Source: an uncultured Oscillospiraceae bacterium
GTDB taxonomy: Bacteria; Bacillota; Clostridia; Oscillospirales; Acutalibacteraceae
Direction: 5' to 3'
Length of the DNA stretch: 37,437 nt
Assembly: GCA_900549825.1 (NCBI GenBank)
Contig: URQB01000020.1
Coordinates: 1-37,437, forward strand
Position 1 is the stretch's first letter; every line of letters starts with the position of its first letter. A program made the translations under genes and the position numbers. Below are positions 23,365 through 31,637 of the stretch, one piece after another. Below the pieces are notes generated by a model, which saw nothing but the letters and a program-made list of their open reading frames with translations, was not told the origin of the DNA and did not search any database.

Positions 23365-24699
23365 GTGCAGCGCGAAGCAATCTTAAAGGGTAATATGACC
23401 GGCGTTTTTTTCCGATACGTGACGCCCGGCGTCATCGGCATGGTCGGCCTCTCCCTTTATATTCTGGCGGATACCTACTTTATCGCCAACGGCGTGGGAA
23501 AGCTCGGCCTCGCGGCCTTGAACATCGGCCTGCCAGTCTATAACCTGATCTTCGGCATCGGCGCCCTGCTGGGCATCGGCGGCGGGACGGTTTTCTCCAT
23601 TCTCCATGGGCGGGAGGAGCACGAGCGCGCAGGCCGGCCCTTCACCATTGCCGCCGCGCTCGGCCTTCTGTTTGCGCTGCTGTTCACCCTGCTGGGGGCG
23701 TTTGCCGCAGAACCGCTCGCCGCCCTGCTCGGTGCGACGGAGGAGACGGCGGCCCATACGGTTACCTATCTGCGCATCGTCCTTCTGTTTTCCCCGGCCT
23801 TTATCCTCAACAACATCATGACCGCCTTTGTGCGCAACGACGGCAATCCGCACCTTGCCATGGCCGCCATGACGGCCTCCACGTTAACGAATATAGTGCT
23901 GGATTATGTTTTCATCTACCCGCTCCGGCTCGGCATGTTCGGCGCGGCGATGGCTACGGGGCTCGGCACTGTGCTGGGCCTGTTCATTCATATGACGCAT
24001 TTCCTGCGCAAGGGCAATACGCTGCGCCTGATCCGCATGAAGCCGGAGCGCCGGGAAATCCTGCAGATTTTCCGCTGCGGTGTTTCCAACTTTGTCACAG
24101 AGTTTTCCGCCGGCATCGTGATCCTCGCCTTCAACACGGTGATTCTGAAGCTTGCGGGCAATACGGGCGTGGCCGCCTATGGGATCGTGGCGAATATCGC
24201 CATTGTCTGCACCGCTTTTTTCAACGGAATTGGCCAGGGCGTCCAGCCGGTCATCAGCACAAATTTCGGCGCGCTGAAGCAGAAGCGAGTCTGGCATGCC
24301 TTCCTCCTGGCTGCCTCCTGCGCCGCTGCCATCGGGCTTCTCTTTTACGGCGCGGGCATCCTCTTCCCCACCCAGATCGCGGGCCTGTTCAATCAGGAAA
24401 ATTCGCCGGAGCTGACGGCGCTTGCCGTGCGGGCGATCCACCTGTATTTCCTGGCCTTCGCTCTGATGGGCTTCAACATGATCACGATCACCTCCCTTTC
24501 CGCCATGGCGCAGCTCAAGGCGGCCTTCACGCTCTCCATCCTGCGGGGATTCCTGGTGATCCTGCCGGTGCTTCTGCTGCTGTCGCATTTCTGGGGCCTG
24601 GACGGCGTCTGGCTGACGATTCCGGCAACCGAGCTGCTCATCGCCCTGCTGGGAGCCTTTTTCCTGCTGCGCGCGCACCGGAGGCTGAAAAAAGTGTGA
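23365..24699 (+). CDS. MATE family multidrug/sodium antiporter
   Basis: A 444-residue inner-membrane protein with about twelve hydrophobic helices in two MatE repeats. It exports organic cations or metabolites in exchange for Na+ or H+. Typical segments are TPGVIGMVGLSLYILADTYF at the N-terminus, the loop GIGGGTVFSILHGREEHERA, and FFNGIGQGVQPVISTNFGA at the start of the second half. The start is the GTG at 23365, seven bases after GGAGGAGG; the frame is open further upstream through the terminator, which cannot be coding. A leader with a terminator precedes it, so regulation by attenuation is plausible. The substrate is unknown. Confidence 0.92.
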   Translation: MQREAILKGNMTGVFFRYVTPGVIGMVGLSLYILADTYFIANGVGKLGLAALNIGLPVYNLIFGIGALLGIGGGTVFSILHGREEHERAGRPFTIAAALGLLFALLFTLLGAFAAEPLAALLGATEETAAHTVTYLRIVLLFSPAFILNNIMTAFVRNDGNPHLAMAAMTASTLTNIVLDYVFIYPLRLGMFGAAMATGLGTVLGLFIHMTHFLRKGNTLRLIRMKPERREILQIFRCGVSNFVTEFSAGIVILAFNTVILKLAGNTGVAAYGIVANIAIVCTAFFNGIGQGVQPVISTNFGALKQKRVWHAFLLAASCAAAIGLLFYGAGILFPTQIAGLFNQENSPELTALAVRAIHLYFLAFALMGFNMITITSLSAMAQLKAAFTLSILRGFLVILPVLLLLSHFWGLDGVWLTIPATELLIALLGAFFLLRAHRRLKKV

Positions 24700-24798
24700 C
24701 AAAGTTTCTGAAAAAGCCTCGTTTTGTGCTATACTAAATTCAAACGGACAGAATATATTAAAATAAAGTATCTCGTTTGAGAAACGGAGGCATCACGC

Positions 24799-25707
24799 AT
24801 GACGGATATTATCATCATCGGAGCGGGCTGTGCCGGCCTCACAGCGGCCATCTATGCGCAACGGGCGGGCCTGCGCACGGTATTGCTGGAAGAACACTTC
24901 TACGGCGGCCAAATCGCCATTTCAAACGAAATTGAAAACTACCCTGCCATCCCGAGCATTACGGGGCCGGAACTTGCCCAGCAGATCTACGGGCAGGCGG
25001 AATCGCTCGGCGCACAGATCCGCTTTGAAACCGTCACACAGGCGGAGCTGTCCGCAAGCCCTAAGGTTGTGATGACCAATGCGGACCGTTACGAGGCCAG
25101 GGCAGTTATCATTGCAAACGGCGTCAAGCGCCGTCGGCTCGGCTGCCCCGGCGAGGCAGAATTCACGGGCCGGGGTGTGAGCTACTGCGCCACCTGCGAC
25201 GGCGCATTTTTCCGCGGGAAGGACGTTGCCATCGTCGGCGGCGGCAATACGGCGCTGGAGGACGCGCTGTTCCTCGCGAACGTCTGCCGCACCGTTTACC
25301 TCATCCACCGGCGGGATGCCTTCCGTGGAGAAAAGGCGCTTGCGGACCGCGTCAGGCAGCGGGGGAACATTAAAATCCAATATGACAGCGCAGTTTCTGA
25401 GATCCGCGGAGAAAGCGCAGTATCCTCTGTCGTCATTGAAAACACCAAGACAGGCGACAAGCAGGAGCTGCCGGTCAGCGCCGTGTTTGTTGCGATCGGG
25501 CTGATCCCGGAGAACGACCTCTTTTCCCGCCAGCTCCCACTCGATGAAAACGGGTATTTCGTCGCCGGAGAGGACTGCAGGACCCCACTTGATGGCGTTT
25601 TTGTCGCCGGGGACTGCCGCTCGAAGTTGCTGCGCCAGATTATCACCGCCGCGTCCGACGGAGCAGTGGCAGGCTACCAGGCTGCGGCATATGTGAACGA
25701 GCTGTGA
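24799..25707 (+). CDS. trxB: Thioredoxin-disulfide reductase
   Basis: A 302-residue flavoprotein that passes electrons from NADPH to thioredoxin. The FAD-binding GAGCAG is at 8-13, the redox pair is C130-A-T-C133 in SYCATCDGAFF, the NADPH-binding GGGNTALEDA starts at ~147, and the C-terminal FAD block FVAGDCRSKLLRQIITAASDG is complete. Length is normal for the low-molecular-weight class. GGAGG precedes the ATG, and a TATACT -10-like hexamer lies near 24730 after the MATE stop. No thioredoxin gene is adjacent, so some other partner, such as a ferredoxin-dependent system, cannot be ruled out. Confidence 0.9.
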   Translation: MTDIIIIGAGCAGLTAAIYAQRAGLRTVLLEEHFYGGQIAISNEIENYPAIPSITGPELAQQIYGQAESLGAQIRFETVTQAELSASPKVVMTNADRYEARAVIIANGVKRRRLGCPGEAEFTGRGVSYCATCDGAFFRGKDVAIVGGGNTALEDALFLANVCRTVYLIHRRDAFRGEKALADRVRQRGNIKIQYDSAVSEIRGESAVSSVVIENTKTGDKQELPVSAVFVAIGLIPENDLFSRQLPLDENGYFVAGEDCRTPLDGVFVAGDCRSKLLRQIITAASDGAVAGYQAAAYVNEL

Positions 25708-25760
25708 GGCCAGGCTCCATTCGCATTCCATAAAACCGCACCGGCAGAGAGGAGGTTCTT

Positions 25761-25908
25761 AGCATCGGTAAATCAGGGAAAACAGCGCCGTCCGGCAGCC
25801 GCAAGGTCACGTTTGCCGCGTTTTCGCCGTGCAAACCTGACCCTGCGGGTGCCGGAGCGGTCCCTTTGGCGTTTTGGGGCAATGCCGGTACCCCTGTTCA
25901 CCGATGCT
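25761..25908. other. Rod-like imperfect palindrome, candidate structured RNA or mobile-element end
   Basis: The outer arms AGCATCGGT (25761-25769) and ACCGATGCT (25900-25908) are perfect. Inside, 25791-25856 forms a near-perfect hairpin of 7, 5, 5 and 6 base pairs (TCCGGCA/TGCCGGA, CCGCA/TGCGG, GGTCA/TGACC, GTTTGC/GCAAAC) separated by exactly one mismatch each time (G-G, A-C, C-C). CAGGG/CCCTG and CGCC/GGCG add pairing between. No frame here is convincing. The regular mismatch spacing looks selected, as in a structured RNA; a palindromic element (attC-like or a miniature transposon) is the alternative. It covers most of the 440-base gap 25708-26151; the remainder has only a GGCATG/CATGCC hairpin near 25927-25950. 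Confidence 0.5.
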
Positions 25909-26151
25909 GTGAGTAGAAGACTTCAGGCATGATAAGCCTGCTTACATGCCTTCTAATATGAACCTTTCAAAAAGCTGATGATCATCATGCACAGGTCTGC
26001 CCCACTCATTATTATGGTAATCTCTCTCTATTTTTTCATTTCCTACCCATTGACATCTATTTACTTGTCCCATCTCTCTCCTCTAAATAAAATATTTCCG
26101 AATCACTGTCTTCAAGTGCAGCACAATACTTCTGAAATTCAGGCATGTTAG

Positions 26152-27056
26152 GTGCATTTTACAGCAGGTGAGTTAGCCAAGGAATTTGCAGTATCGAAAA
26201 GAACCATCCTGCGAGATTTGCAATCATTAGAGCGTGCGGGCTTTCCGCTCTATTCAGAGGTTGGGTCTGCGGGAGGATACCATATTCTGAAAGAACGTGT
26301 TTTGCCCCCAATTACTTTTTCAGAAAATGAAGCAAAAGCTATTTTTTTCGCCTGCCAAGCGTTACAGTTCTACCGTGACCTGCCTTTTGAACAAGAGACA
26401 ATTTCCGTGCTCAAAAAATTTCTCGACTGTTTACCGCTTGATGTGCAGAATAGTATATCGCAAATACAAAGCAAGGTTGTTTTTTAGACTCCGGACAGGC
26501 ATTGTGCTTCTCCGTTGCTAAAAGATATCTTTCATATTATAATCAATCATCTTGCAGTCACGATCCGGTATTCATCCGTACATTCAGAAAGTATACGCAT
26601 GATGGTTCCAATCGGTCTGTATTCTATGAATGGACTTTGGTATTGCCCTGCATATTGTACAAAAGCAAATCAAATTCGAGAAGTTCGTGTTGACCGCATA
26701 AAAGAAATCATAGGGGAAACCCCCTATCCCGTCGGGAAATATGCAATTCCTGGTTCTATCCAAAAGTACCTTGCAAATTTAGAAGTCGGGAACGATTACC
26801 ATATCAAAATTCAATTAACAGATATCGGCGTAAAACGCTGTGAAACCGAATTTTTGTTAGCAAAAGGATTAAAAACTTTTCCAACAGGAGGAGGAATAAT
26901 TGACATGGAGATACGACAGGCAACATTAGAATGGGTTGCTGATTATTTCCTTTCATTCGGAAATAATGCAACGATATTGGAGCCAATAGAACTATACAGT
27001 TAATGAGGAATAAAATAGATGAATTACATAAACAGTATTGTAATACACAGCAATAA
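26152..27056 (+). pseudogene. Broken HTH/WYL-domain transcriptional regulator
   Basis: The N-terminal DeoR/HTH_11-type segment (FTAGELAKEFAVSKRTILRD) and WYL domain (PIGLYSMNGLWYCPAYC, then VRVDRIKEI) lie in one frame but are split by an in-frame TAG at 26485-26487, where a Trp codon would fit. The first ~20 residues of the family are absent: a TAG immediately precedes the open stretch. After EPIEL the frame runs into TAA, while the natural C-terminus (LMRNKIDELHKQYCNTQQ) continues in another frame to 27056. Three separate lesions make this a pseudogene of a YafY-like regulator. It is AT-rich compared with its neighbours and sits in a decayed accessory stretch. Confidence 0.85.
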
Positions 27057-27092
27057 TATTTTACTTAATAGAAACGATCCAAAAAGGCAAAA

Positions 27093-27118
27093 GCGACAGA
27101 GCTTTTACACTCTGTCGC
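27093..27118 (-). terminator. Hairpin with T-rich tail on the minus strand
   Basis: GCGACAGAG / CTCTGTCGC, nine pairs with an 8-base loop. Read on the minus strand it is followed by TTTTGCCTTTTT. No gene now lies upstream of it on that strand, so it may be left over from the decayed element here. Confidence 0.5.
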
Positions 27119-27145
27119 CAATCTGTTATGCGTAGAGTATGACAA

Positions 27146-27291
27146 GGGCACATAATCAATCTTCTTCCAAGCGGCAGGCTTAATGCTTACCTTGCTGATA
27201 TAGAGACGAACAGGCACGGGAACGCTTTGAAATGCTCACACAGGCCTAGGGCATTACGGAGCGGTTAAAGGCGGAAAACGACATAAAATAA
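27146..27291 (+). pseudogene. tnpV: Remnant of a TnpV-type transposon-encoded protein
   Basis: One frame reads INLLPSGRLNAYLADIE and, after a small frameshift near 27206, another reads EQARERFEMLTQA, TAG, then GITERLKAENDIK and TAA. This is the pattern of the C-terminal half of TnpV, a small protein carried by Tn4451-type elements of Clostridia. Two stops and a frameshift show it is dead. Its presence marks this stretch as the scar of a mobile element. Confidence 0.65.
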
Positions 27292-27445
27292 GCCGCAAAA
27301 AAACGTACGGGACCAATGCCTTTTGCGTCCGGTGCCTGCTTTGACGCAGAAGCAGGCGCGCTGTTTTCATTCGATTGCAACTTCCCGAATCAAGAGATCA
27401 CATACACTTTTTACTCGTTCTATATTTCATTCCAGAACTTACCGT

Positions 27446-27473
27446 TTGCAAAGCGGTTATTTTATGCTATAAT
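27446..27473 (+). promoter_or_regulatory. Promoter of the SH3b/C39-like gene
   Basis: TTGCAA (27446-27451), a 16-base spacer and a perfect TATAAT (27468-27473), 45 bases before the start codon. The remaining ~150 bases back to the TnpV remnant show nothing else. Confidence 0.7.
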
Positions 27474-27517
27474 TCTCAACACGGGATCAAAACCGCAAAA
27501 CGAAAACGAGGTATATT

Positions 27518-28498
27518 ATGAAAAAAATTTTTTCCATATTAATGGCATTTACCCTCACCGTCCTGATCGGCGCGGGGACGAGCCGCCCAGTACAGGCGGC
27601 GAACAGCAGCTCAACTGCTGGCACGGTGGCAACTGCCTCCGGTAACCTGAATGTACGCGCCTCCGCTTCCACCTCCGGTAAAATCGTCGCCAGCCTTCCA
27701 CGCGGCGGCAGCGTCACCCTGCTCTCCAAAAGCGGCTCCTGGTGGCAGGTGGAATACGCAGACGGTAAATACGGCTACGTGCACAGCGATTATATCAAAC
27801 GCGTTTCCGGAAGCTTCGCCGCTCAGATCAATACGAGCTCCGGCAACCTGAACGTCCGCCAGGGCGCGGGAACCAGTTACGCCGTCCAGACCTCGCTGCC
27901 CAAGGGCAAAACGGTGGTTGTACTCTCTCAGTCCGGCGGATGGTCGAAGATTTTGTATCATGGCACGCGCACCGGCTTTGTCAGCAGCCAGTATCTGAAA
28001 GCTTTCTCAGGCGCTTTTGCGTATCCGGCCGTGAAGCTTTCCGTTGTGAGCTTTAAGCAGACCGACCCGCGCTGGGCAAATGTGAAGCTCGGCAGCTCCG
28101 GGCAGACGATCGCCCAGATTGGCTGTACGACGACCGGCCTCGCCATGATGGAATCCTTCCGCACCGGCACGACAATCTACCCGGACGCGATGGCGAAAAA
28201 GCTGACCTATTCCGCCAGCGGCGCGCTGTACTGGCCGACAAACTATGTGGCGGATACCAACGCAAACAGCTATCTTAACACGCTCTATACAATCCTGAAG
28301 CAGGGCAAGCCCGCGTTTATCGGCGCGAAGAATGCGTCCGGCGGGCAGCACTGGGTGGTGGTGACCGGCTATCAGGGCGGCAACACGCTTTCCGCTTCGC
28401 AGTTTCTGGTCAACGACCCCGGCTCGAACACAGTGAACAACCTCCAGCAGTTTTTAAATAAGTTTCCGAATTTCTATAAAATTATGTCATATAAATAA
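27518..28498 (+). CDS. Secreted SH3b-domain protein with C39-like peptidase domain
   Basis: A 326-residue exported protein. A signal peptide (KK, hydrophobic 4-20, cleavage near 27) is followed by two bacterial SH3 domains (~41-95 and ~105-162, each with GNLNVR and a closing GYVHSDYI or GFVSSQYL), which bind cell-wall peptides, and a papain-like peptidase_C39_2 domain (~172-326). The likely catalytic residues are Cys203 in IGCTTTG, His278 in GGQHWVV and Asp300 in LVNDPGS. It probably acts on the wall or on a secreted substrate; amidase or endopeptidase activity cannot be decided. It has its own promoter and terminator, so it is monocistronic. Confidence 0.88.
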   Translation: MKKIFSILMAFTLTVLIGAGTSRPVQAANSSSTAGTVATASGNLNVRASASTSGKIVASLPRGGSVTLLSKSGSWWQVEYADGKYGYVHSDYIKRVSGSFAAQINTSSGNLNVRQGAGTSYAVQTSLPKGKTVVVLSQSGGWSKILYHGTRTGFVSSQYLKAFSGAFAYPAVKLSVVSFKQTDPRWANVKLGSSGQTIAQIGCTTTGLAMMESFRTGTTIYPDAMAKKLTYSASGALYWPTNYVADTNANSYLNTLYTILKQGKPAFIGAKNASGGQHWVVVTGYQGGNTLSASQFLVNDPGSNTVNNLQQFLNKFPNFYKIMSYK

Positions 28499-28510
28499 AA
28501 CGATTCCAAG

Positions 28511-28554
28511 AGACCGGAGAAACGGCGAAACAGGCCGTTTCTCCGTCTTTTTTT
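28511..28554 (+). terminator. Terminator of the SH3b/C39-like gene
   Basis: GGAGAAACGGC, a 7-base loop, then GCCGTTTCTCC, followed by GTCTTTTTTTC. The stem is eleven perfect pairs with a long T-run, 17 bases past the stop. Confidence 0.9.
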
Positions 28555-28568
28555 CGTAAAGGACTGGC

Positions 28569-28595
28569 ACAAACGTTTGATGCTTCACATATACT
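28569..28595 (+). promoter_or_regulatory. Possible mother-cell (sigma E/K-like) promoter of sigK
   Basis: CATATACT (28588-28595) with AC 17 bases upstream (28569-28570). It loosely resembles sigma E/sigma K promoters (-10 CATANNNT, sigma K -35 AC). It lies about 30 bases before the sigK start. The match is short, so confidence is low. Confidence 0.35.
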
Positions 28596-28626
28596 GCATT
28601 ATCCTTAACGATCTGGAGGACAACTT

Positions 28627-29343
28627 ATGTTTGCTTCGCTTTGGGGACAGCTCCTGTCAAATCTGCTCTATTTCGCACTGCATTTAAGCTCTTCCAGTTC
28701 CTTCCCGCCGCCTCTGAGCGCGGCAAAAGAGAGAGAGTATCTGGAGCGGATGAAACAGGGCGAAGAGGGCGCTGCGGATGTCTTAATCGAACATAACCTC
28801 CGCCTGGTAGCGCATATCATCAAAAAATATTACTCAAGCTTTTCCGATCAGGAGGATTTGATTTCCATCGGTACGATCGGATTGATCAAAGGCATCCGAA
28901 CATTTGACGCGGAGAAGGGAACGAGGCTGGCGACCTATGCGGCGAGATGTATTGAAAATGAGATCCTAATGCATTTTCGAAGCCAGCGGAAGTCAGCGCA
29001 GGATGTCTCCATGAGCGACCCGATCGACATCGACAGCGAAGGAAACCCCCTGACGCTCTCTGATATTATTTACACAAATGATACCATTGCCGATGACCTG
29101 GATACAAAGCTCAAAAGCGAGCAGCTGCGGCGATATATCGGCGAGCTCAAGGATCCGCGCGAGCGGACGATTATCATCCTGCGCTACGGCTTGACGGACG
29201 ACAGGCCGCTGACACAGCGCGAGGTAGCGAAGAAGCTGGACATTTCAAGATCGTATGTATCGCGCATCGAAAAAAAGGCGCTTGAAAAGCTGAAGCGGAA
29301 ATTCGATGCGGGCACTTCCTTATCAACGCCCAAATGTAATTGA
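28627..29343 (+). CDS. sigK: Sporulation sigma factor SigK (pro-sigma K)
   Basis: A 238-residue late mother-cell sigma factor that drives spore coat and lysis genes. The first ~20 residues (FASLWGQLLSNLLYFALHL) are hydrophobic and form the pro-sequence normally removed at the forespore membrane by SpoIVFB. Region 2 follows (HNLRLVAHIIKKYYSSFSDQ, then DLISIGTIGLIKGIRTFD and RLATYAARCIENEILM), and region 4 is intact (LTQREVAKKLDISRSYVSRI, then KKALEKLKRKF). The reading frame is continuous, so there is no skin-type element inside it. GGAGG lies before the ATG. It converges with the helicase gene, 27 bases apart. Confidence 0.93.
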   Translation: MFASLWGQLLSNLLYFALHLSSSSSFPPPLSAAKEREYLERMKQGEEGAADVLIEHNLRLVAHIIKKYYSSFSDQEDLISIGTIGLIKGIRTFDAEKGTRLATYAARCIENEILMHFRSQRKSAQDVSMSDPIDIDSEGNPLTLSDIIYTNDTIADDLDTKLKSEQLRRYIGELKDPRERTIIILRYGLTDDRPLTQREVAKKLDISRSYVSRIEKKALEKLKRKFDAGTSLSTPKCN

Positions 29344-29370
29344 TTGATGCGGCCCTGTAGCGGACGCGCA

Positions 29371-31581
29371 TCAGCCTCCTGCTATAACGTCGGAAAAACC
29401 ATACGCGCCAAGCGCCGCCTTTAGCCCGTCCGGCTCCAGAAAATCAAAAATAAACTCCTTCCTCAGTAGCCCCAGCGGGATAAACTCATTATATTTATGC
29501 TCGATCTGCACCTTATCAGGAAGCGGCAACCGGCTCAGATCCCCATCCGATTCTGCAATATCCCGCAGGGCGCTTTCGATTTGCGCTTTTGCATCCGGCA
29601 CTTTCCCGTTGAAGGTCACCTCCAGATAGACGCAGGTCCTCCACAGGAGTTTGCTCTTGAATCCCCGCTGTAAAAGCATAAAATGCAGCGTGAAAAGCTG
29701 CCGCGTCCCCACCCAGGGAAAAATGGCATACTTATTCTCCGACAGCTGTGTAATCACATTCGTCAGGATGCCGGAATTCCGCGCCAGATAACGGATCTCC
29801 TCCAGGCGCTCGCAACAGGAATCGCTAAGGTAGGGGTACTGATCTTCACACGATAGAATGTGCTTCATCTTCTGGACCAATACGGTGTGCAGATCCGCAT
29901 TGAAATCCACATCCCAATCCACGGTCGAGATGCCGGGCACCAGCTTGACAAATAATACCTTGGCTTTTTGGTTGACCTCTACCGTCTCCCACGTCCTCCC
30001 GGCAAGGGCGAAGCGCATCCCCTGCGGGTAAATCTTATCCACTGTGCCGATCGCGCGGTTCTCATCCTTCACCAGATAGTATTCCGGCACCTGGAAGACC
30101 GCCAGAAAATGATAGTCGCTGACCACTTTCTCCCCGGCACGGCCAATGATCAGGCCGCCGTCCTCCATCTTTTGCAGATGGCCGATCGAAAGCAGATGCC
30201 GGAGCAGCAGGAGGTAATCCTCCTGCGGGATATACCGGAAGCAGGATAATTTCAGGATGGATTCCGCCAGCTCTTTGCCCGTCGCCTCGCCTGCCGATAA
30301 CAGATAGCTCATCGTCTGATGGTACAGCATGGAATACGGATACCGGCCCGGCGTGAGAGGCTCGACCCATTTCTGCCTGGTATACAATTCGATGATGGCG
30401 ATGGTGCGCAGGAAGCTCCAGTTGATCGGACCCAGCTTGTCCGCCGCGGTCGTGTGCACATCGTCCATAAATGTGAACAAAATCTGCGGAACCTGCCCGC
30501 GCCTGCCGCAGCGGCCGAGCCTTTGCGCAAAGCTCGACACCGTTGCCGGTGTGCCGACCTGAATAACCTGATCCAGTGAGCCGATATCAATGCCGAGCTC
30601 CAGCGTTACCGTCGCTCCTGTGACGAGCTTCTCCTCTGAGGTTTTCATCTCATCCTCCGCCTGCTCGCGCAGGACGGCGGAAATATTCCCATGATGCACC
30701 CGGTATACATCGGGCGTTTTGTTTTTCAGCGCGAGCTGCCGCAGGTGGGCCATGACAAACTCCGTCTCCTCCCGCGAATTGGTGAAGACGATCGTTTTTT
30801 GATCCAGCGTCATGCGGTACAGATATTCATAGTGTGCCGCGTCCCCTGCGTCCAGCGCGCCGTCCGGCGTGGTCTGATCCGCCTTTTGAAAGCGCTGGAC
30901 CAGCAGCCGGATTTTCTGCCTCTGGGCATTGCATACCGGGGCTGTACAATGGCGATTCGTGCCGGAATTGAGCCAGCTTTGCGCAACAGAAAGATCGCCC
31001 AGCGTCGCAGAAAGCCCGATCCGCCGCGGCACGCTGCCGGTCAGGCGCTGCAGCCGCTCCAGCAGGCACAGCACCTGTACGCCGCGGACATCGCGCATGA
31101 AGTAATGCACCTCATCGATGATGACAAAGCGCAGATCGCTGAAGAGCTTCCTGCAGGCGCCGCGCTTGCGGATGAGCAGGGATTCCAGCGATTCGGGGGT
31201 GATCTGTAAAATACCCTCCGGATGCTTCAGCAGCCGGTTTTTCTCCGCCTGCGAGGCATCGCCGTGCCATTTGCAGACCGGCAGGTTGGATTCCGTCAGC
31301 AAATCATCCAGCCGCTTGAACTGATCGTTGATCAGGGCCTTGAGCGGGCTGATATACAAAACGCCCACCGAGCTGGAGGGATGATGATATAGCTCCGTCA
31401 GCACAGGCAAAAAGGCAGCCTCCGTTTTGCCCGAGGCCGTGCCGGAGGAGAGCAGGAGATTGTCGTCCGTATCAAAAATGGCTTGGCAGGCGGCTACCTG
31501 TATCTCCCGCAATTCCGTCCAGTTGTTTGCATAGATATAATCCTGGATATACGGCGCCAGCCGGTTGAACATCTCCTCCAC
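29371..31581 (-). CDS. DEAD/DEAH-box helicase, Lhr/BrxHI-like
   Basis: A ~736-residue superfamily-2 helicase. Motifs: Walker A SGTASGKTEA (~46-55), LYISPLKALINDQ (Ia), TPESLESLL, DEVHYF (~156-161), GLSATLGD (~189-196), IVFTNSREETE, and motif VI QRLGRCGRRG (~353-362). The ~370-residue C-terminal half has no domain I can name with certainty; it is reminiscent of the WH and DUF1998-like parts of Lhr/BrxHI helicases. GTG at 31581 is chosen because GGGGAGGG lies about seven bases upstream. It is the third gene of the TerB/BrxD/helicase operon. Helicases of this type act in type 2 BREX beside BrxD; here it is likely to work with the ATPase gene just upstream on DNA or on a DNA-bound partner. Confidence 0.88.
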   Translation of the reverse strand: MEEMFNRLAPYIQDYIYANNWTELREIQVAACQAIFDTDDNLLLSSGTASGKTEAAFLPVLTELYHHPSSSVGVLYISPLKALINDQFKRLDDLLTESNLPVCKWHGDASQAEKNRLLKHPEGILQITPESLESLLIRKRGACRKLFSDLRFVIIDEVHYFMRDVRGVQVLCLLERLQRLTGSVPRRIGLSATLGDLSVAQSWLNSGTNRHCTAPVCNAQRQKIRLLVQRFQKADQTTPDGALDAGDAAHYEYLYRMTLDQKTIVFTNSREETEFVMAHLRQLALKNKTPDVYRVHHGNISAVLREQAEDEMKTSEEKLVTGATVTLELGIDIGSLDQVIQVGTPATVSSFAQRLGRCGRRGQVPQILFTFMDDVHTTAADKLGPINWSFLRTIAIIELYTRQKWVEPLTPGRYPYSMLYHQTMSYLLSAGEATGKELAESILKLSCFRYIPQEDYLLLLRHLLSIGHLQKMEDGGLIIGRAGEKVVSDYHFLAVFQVPEYYLVKDENRAIGTVDKIYPQGMRFALAGRTWETVEVNQKAKVLFVKLVPGISTVDWDVDFNADLHTVLVQKMKHILSCEDQYPYLSDSCCERLEEIRYLARNSGILTNVITQLSENKYAIFPWVGTRQLFTLHFMLLQRGFKSKLLWRTCVYLEVTFNGKVPDAKAQIESALRDIAESDGDLSRLPLPDKVQIEHKYNEFIPLGLLRKEFIFDFLEPDGLKAALGAYGFSDVIAGG

Positions 31582-31637
31582 GATGAATCCCTCCCCTAGT
31601 TCGCGCAAGAGCCGGTTTCGAGATACGGCCCGTCGTA

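Noticed and set aside
25643..25882. Minus-strand 79-codon frame across the rod-like palindrome
   Set aside because: It has no ribosome site, is low-complexity, and is explained by the palindrome and the trxB end.
26485..26487. UAG read as pyrrolysine or suppressed in the WYL gene
   Set aside because: No Pyl machinery is seen here, and the same gene carries a further frameshift and a lost N-terminus, so inactivation is the simpler reading.
28627..29343. skin-type recombination element in sigK
   Set aside because: The sigK frame is continuous from the pro-sequence to region 4.
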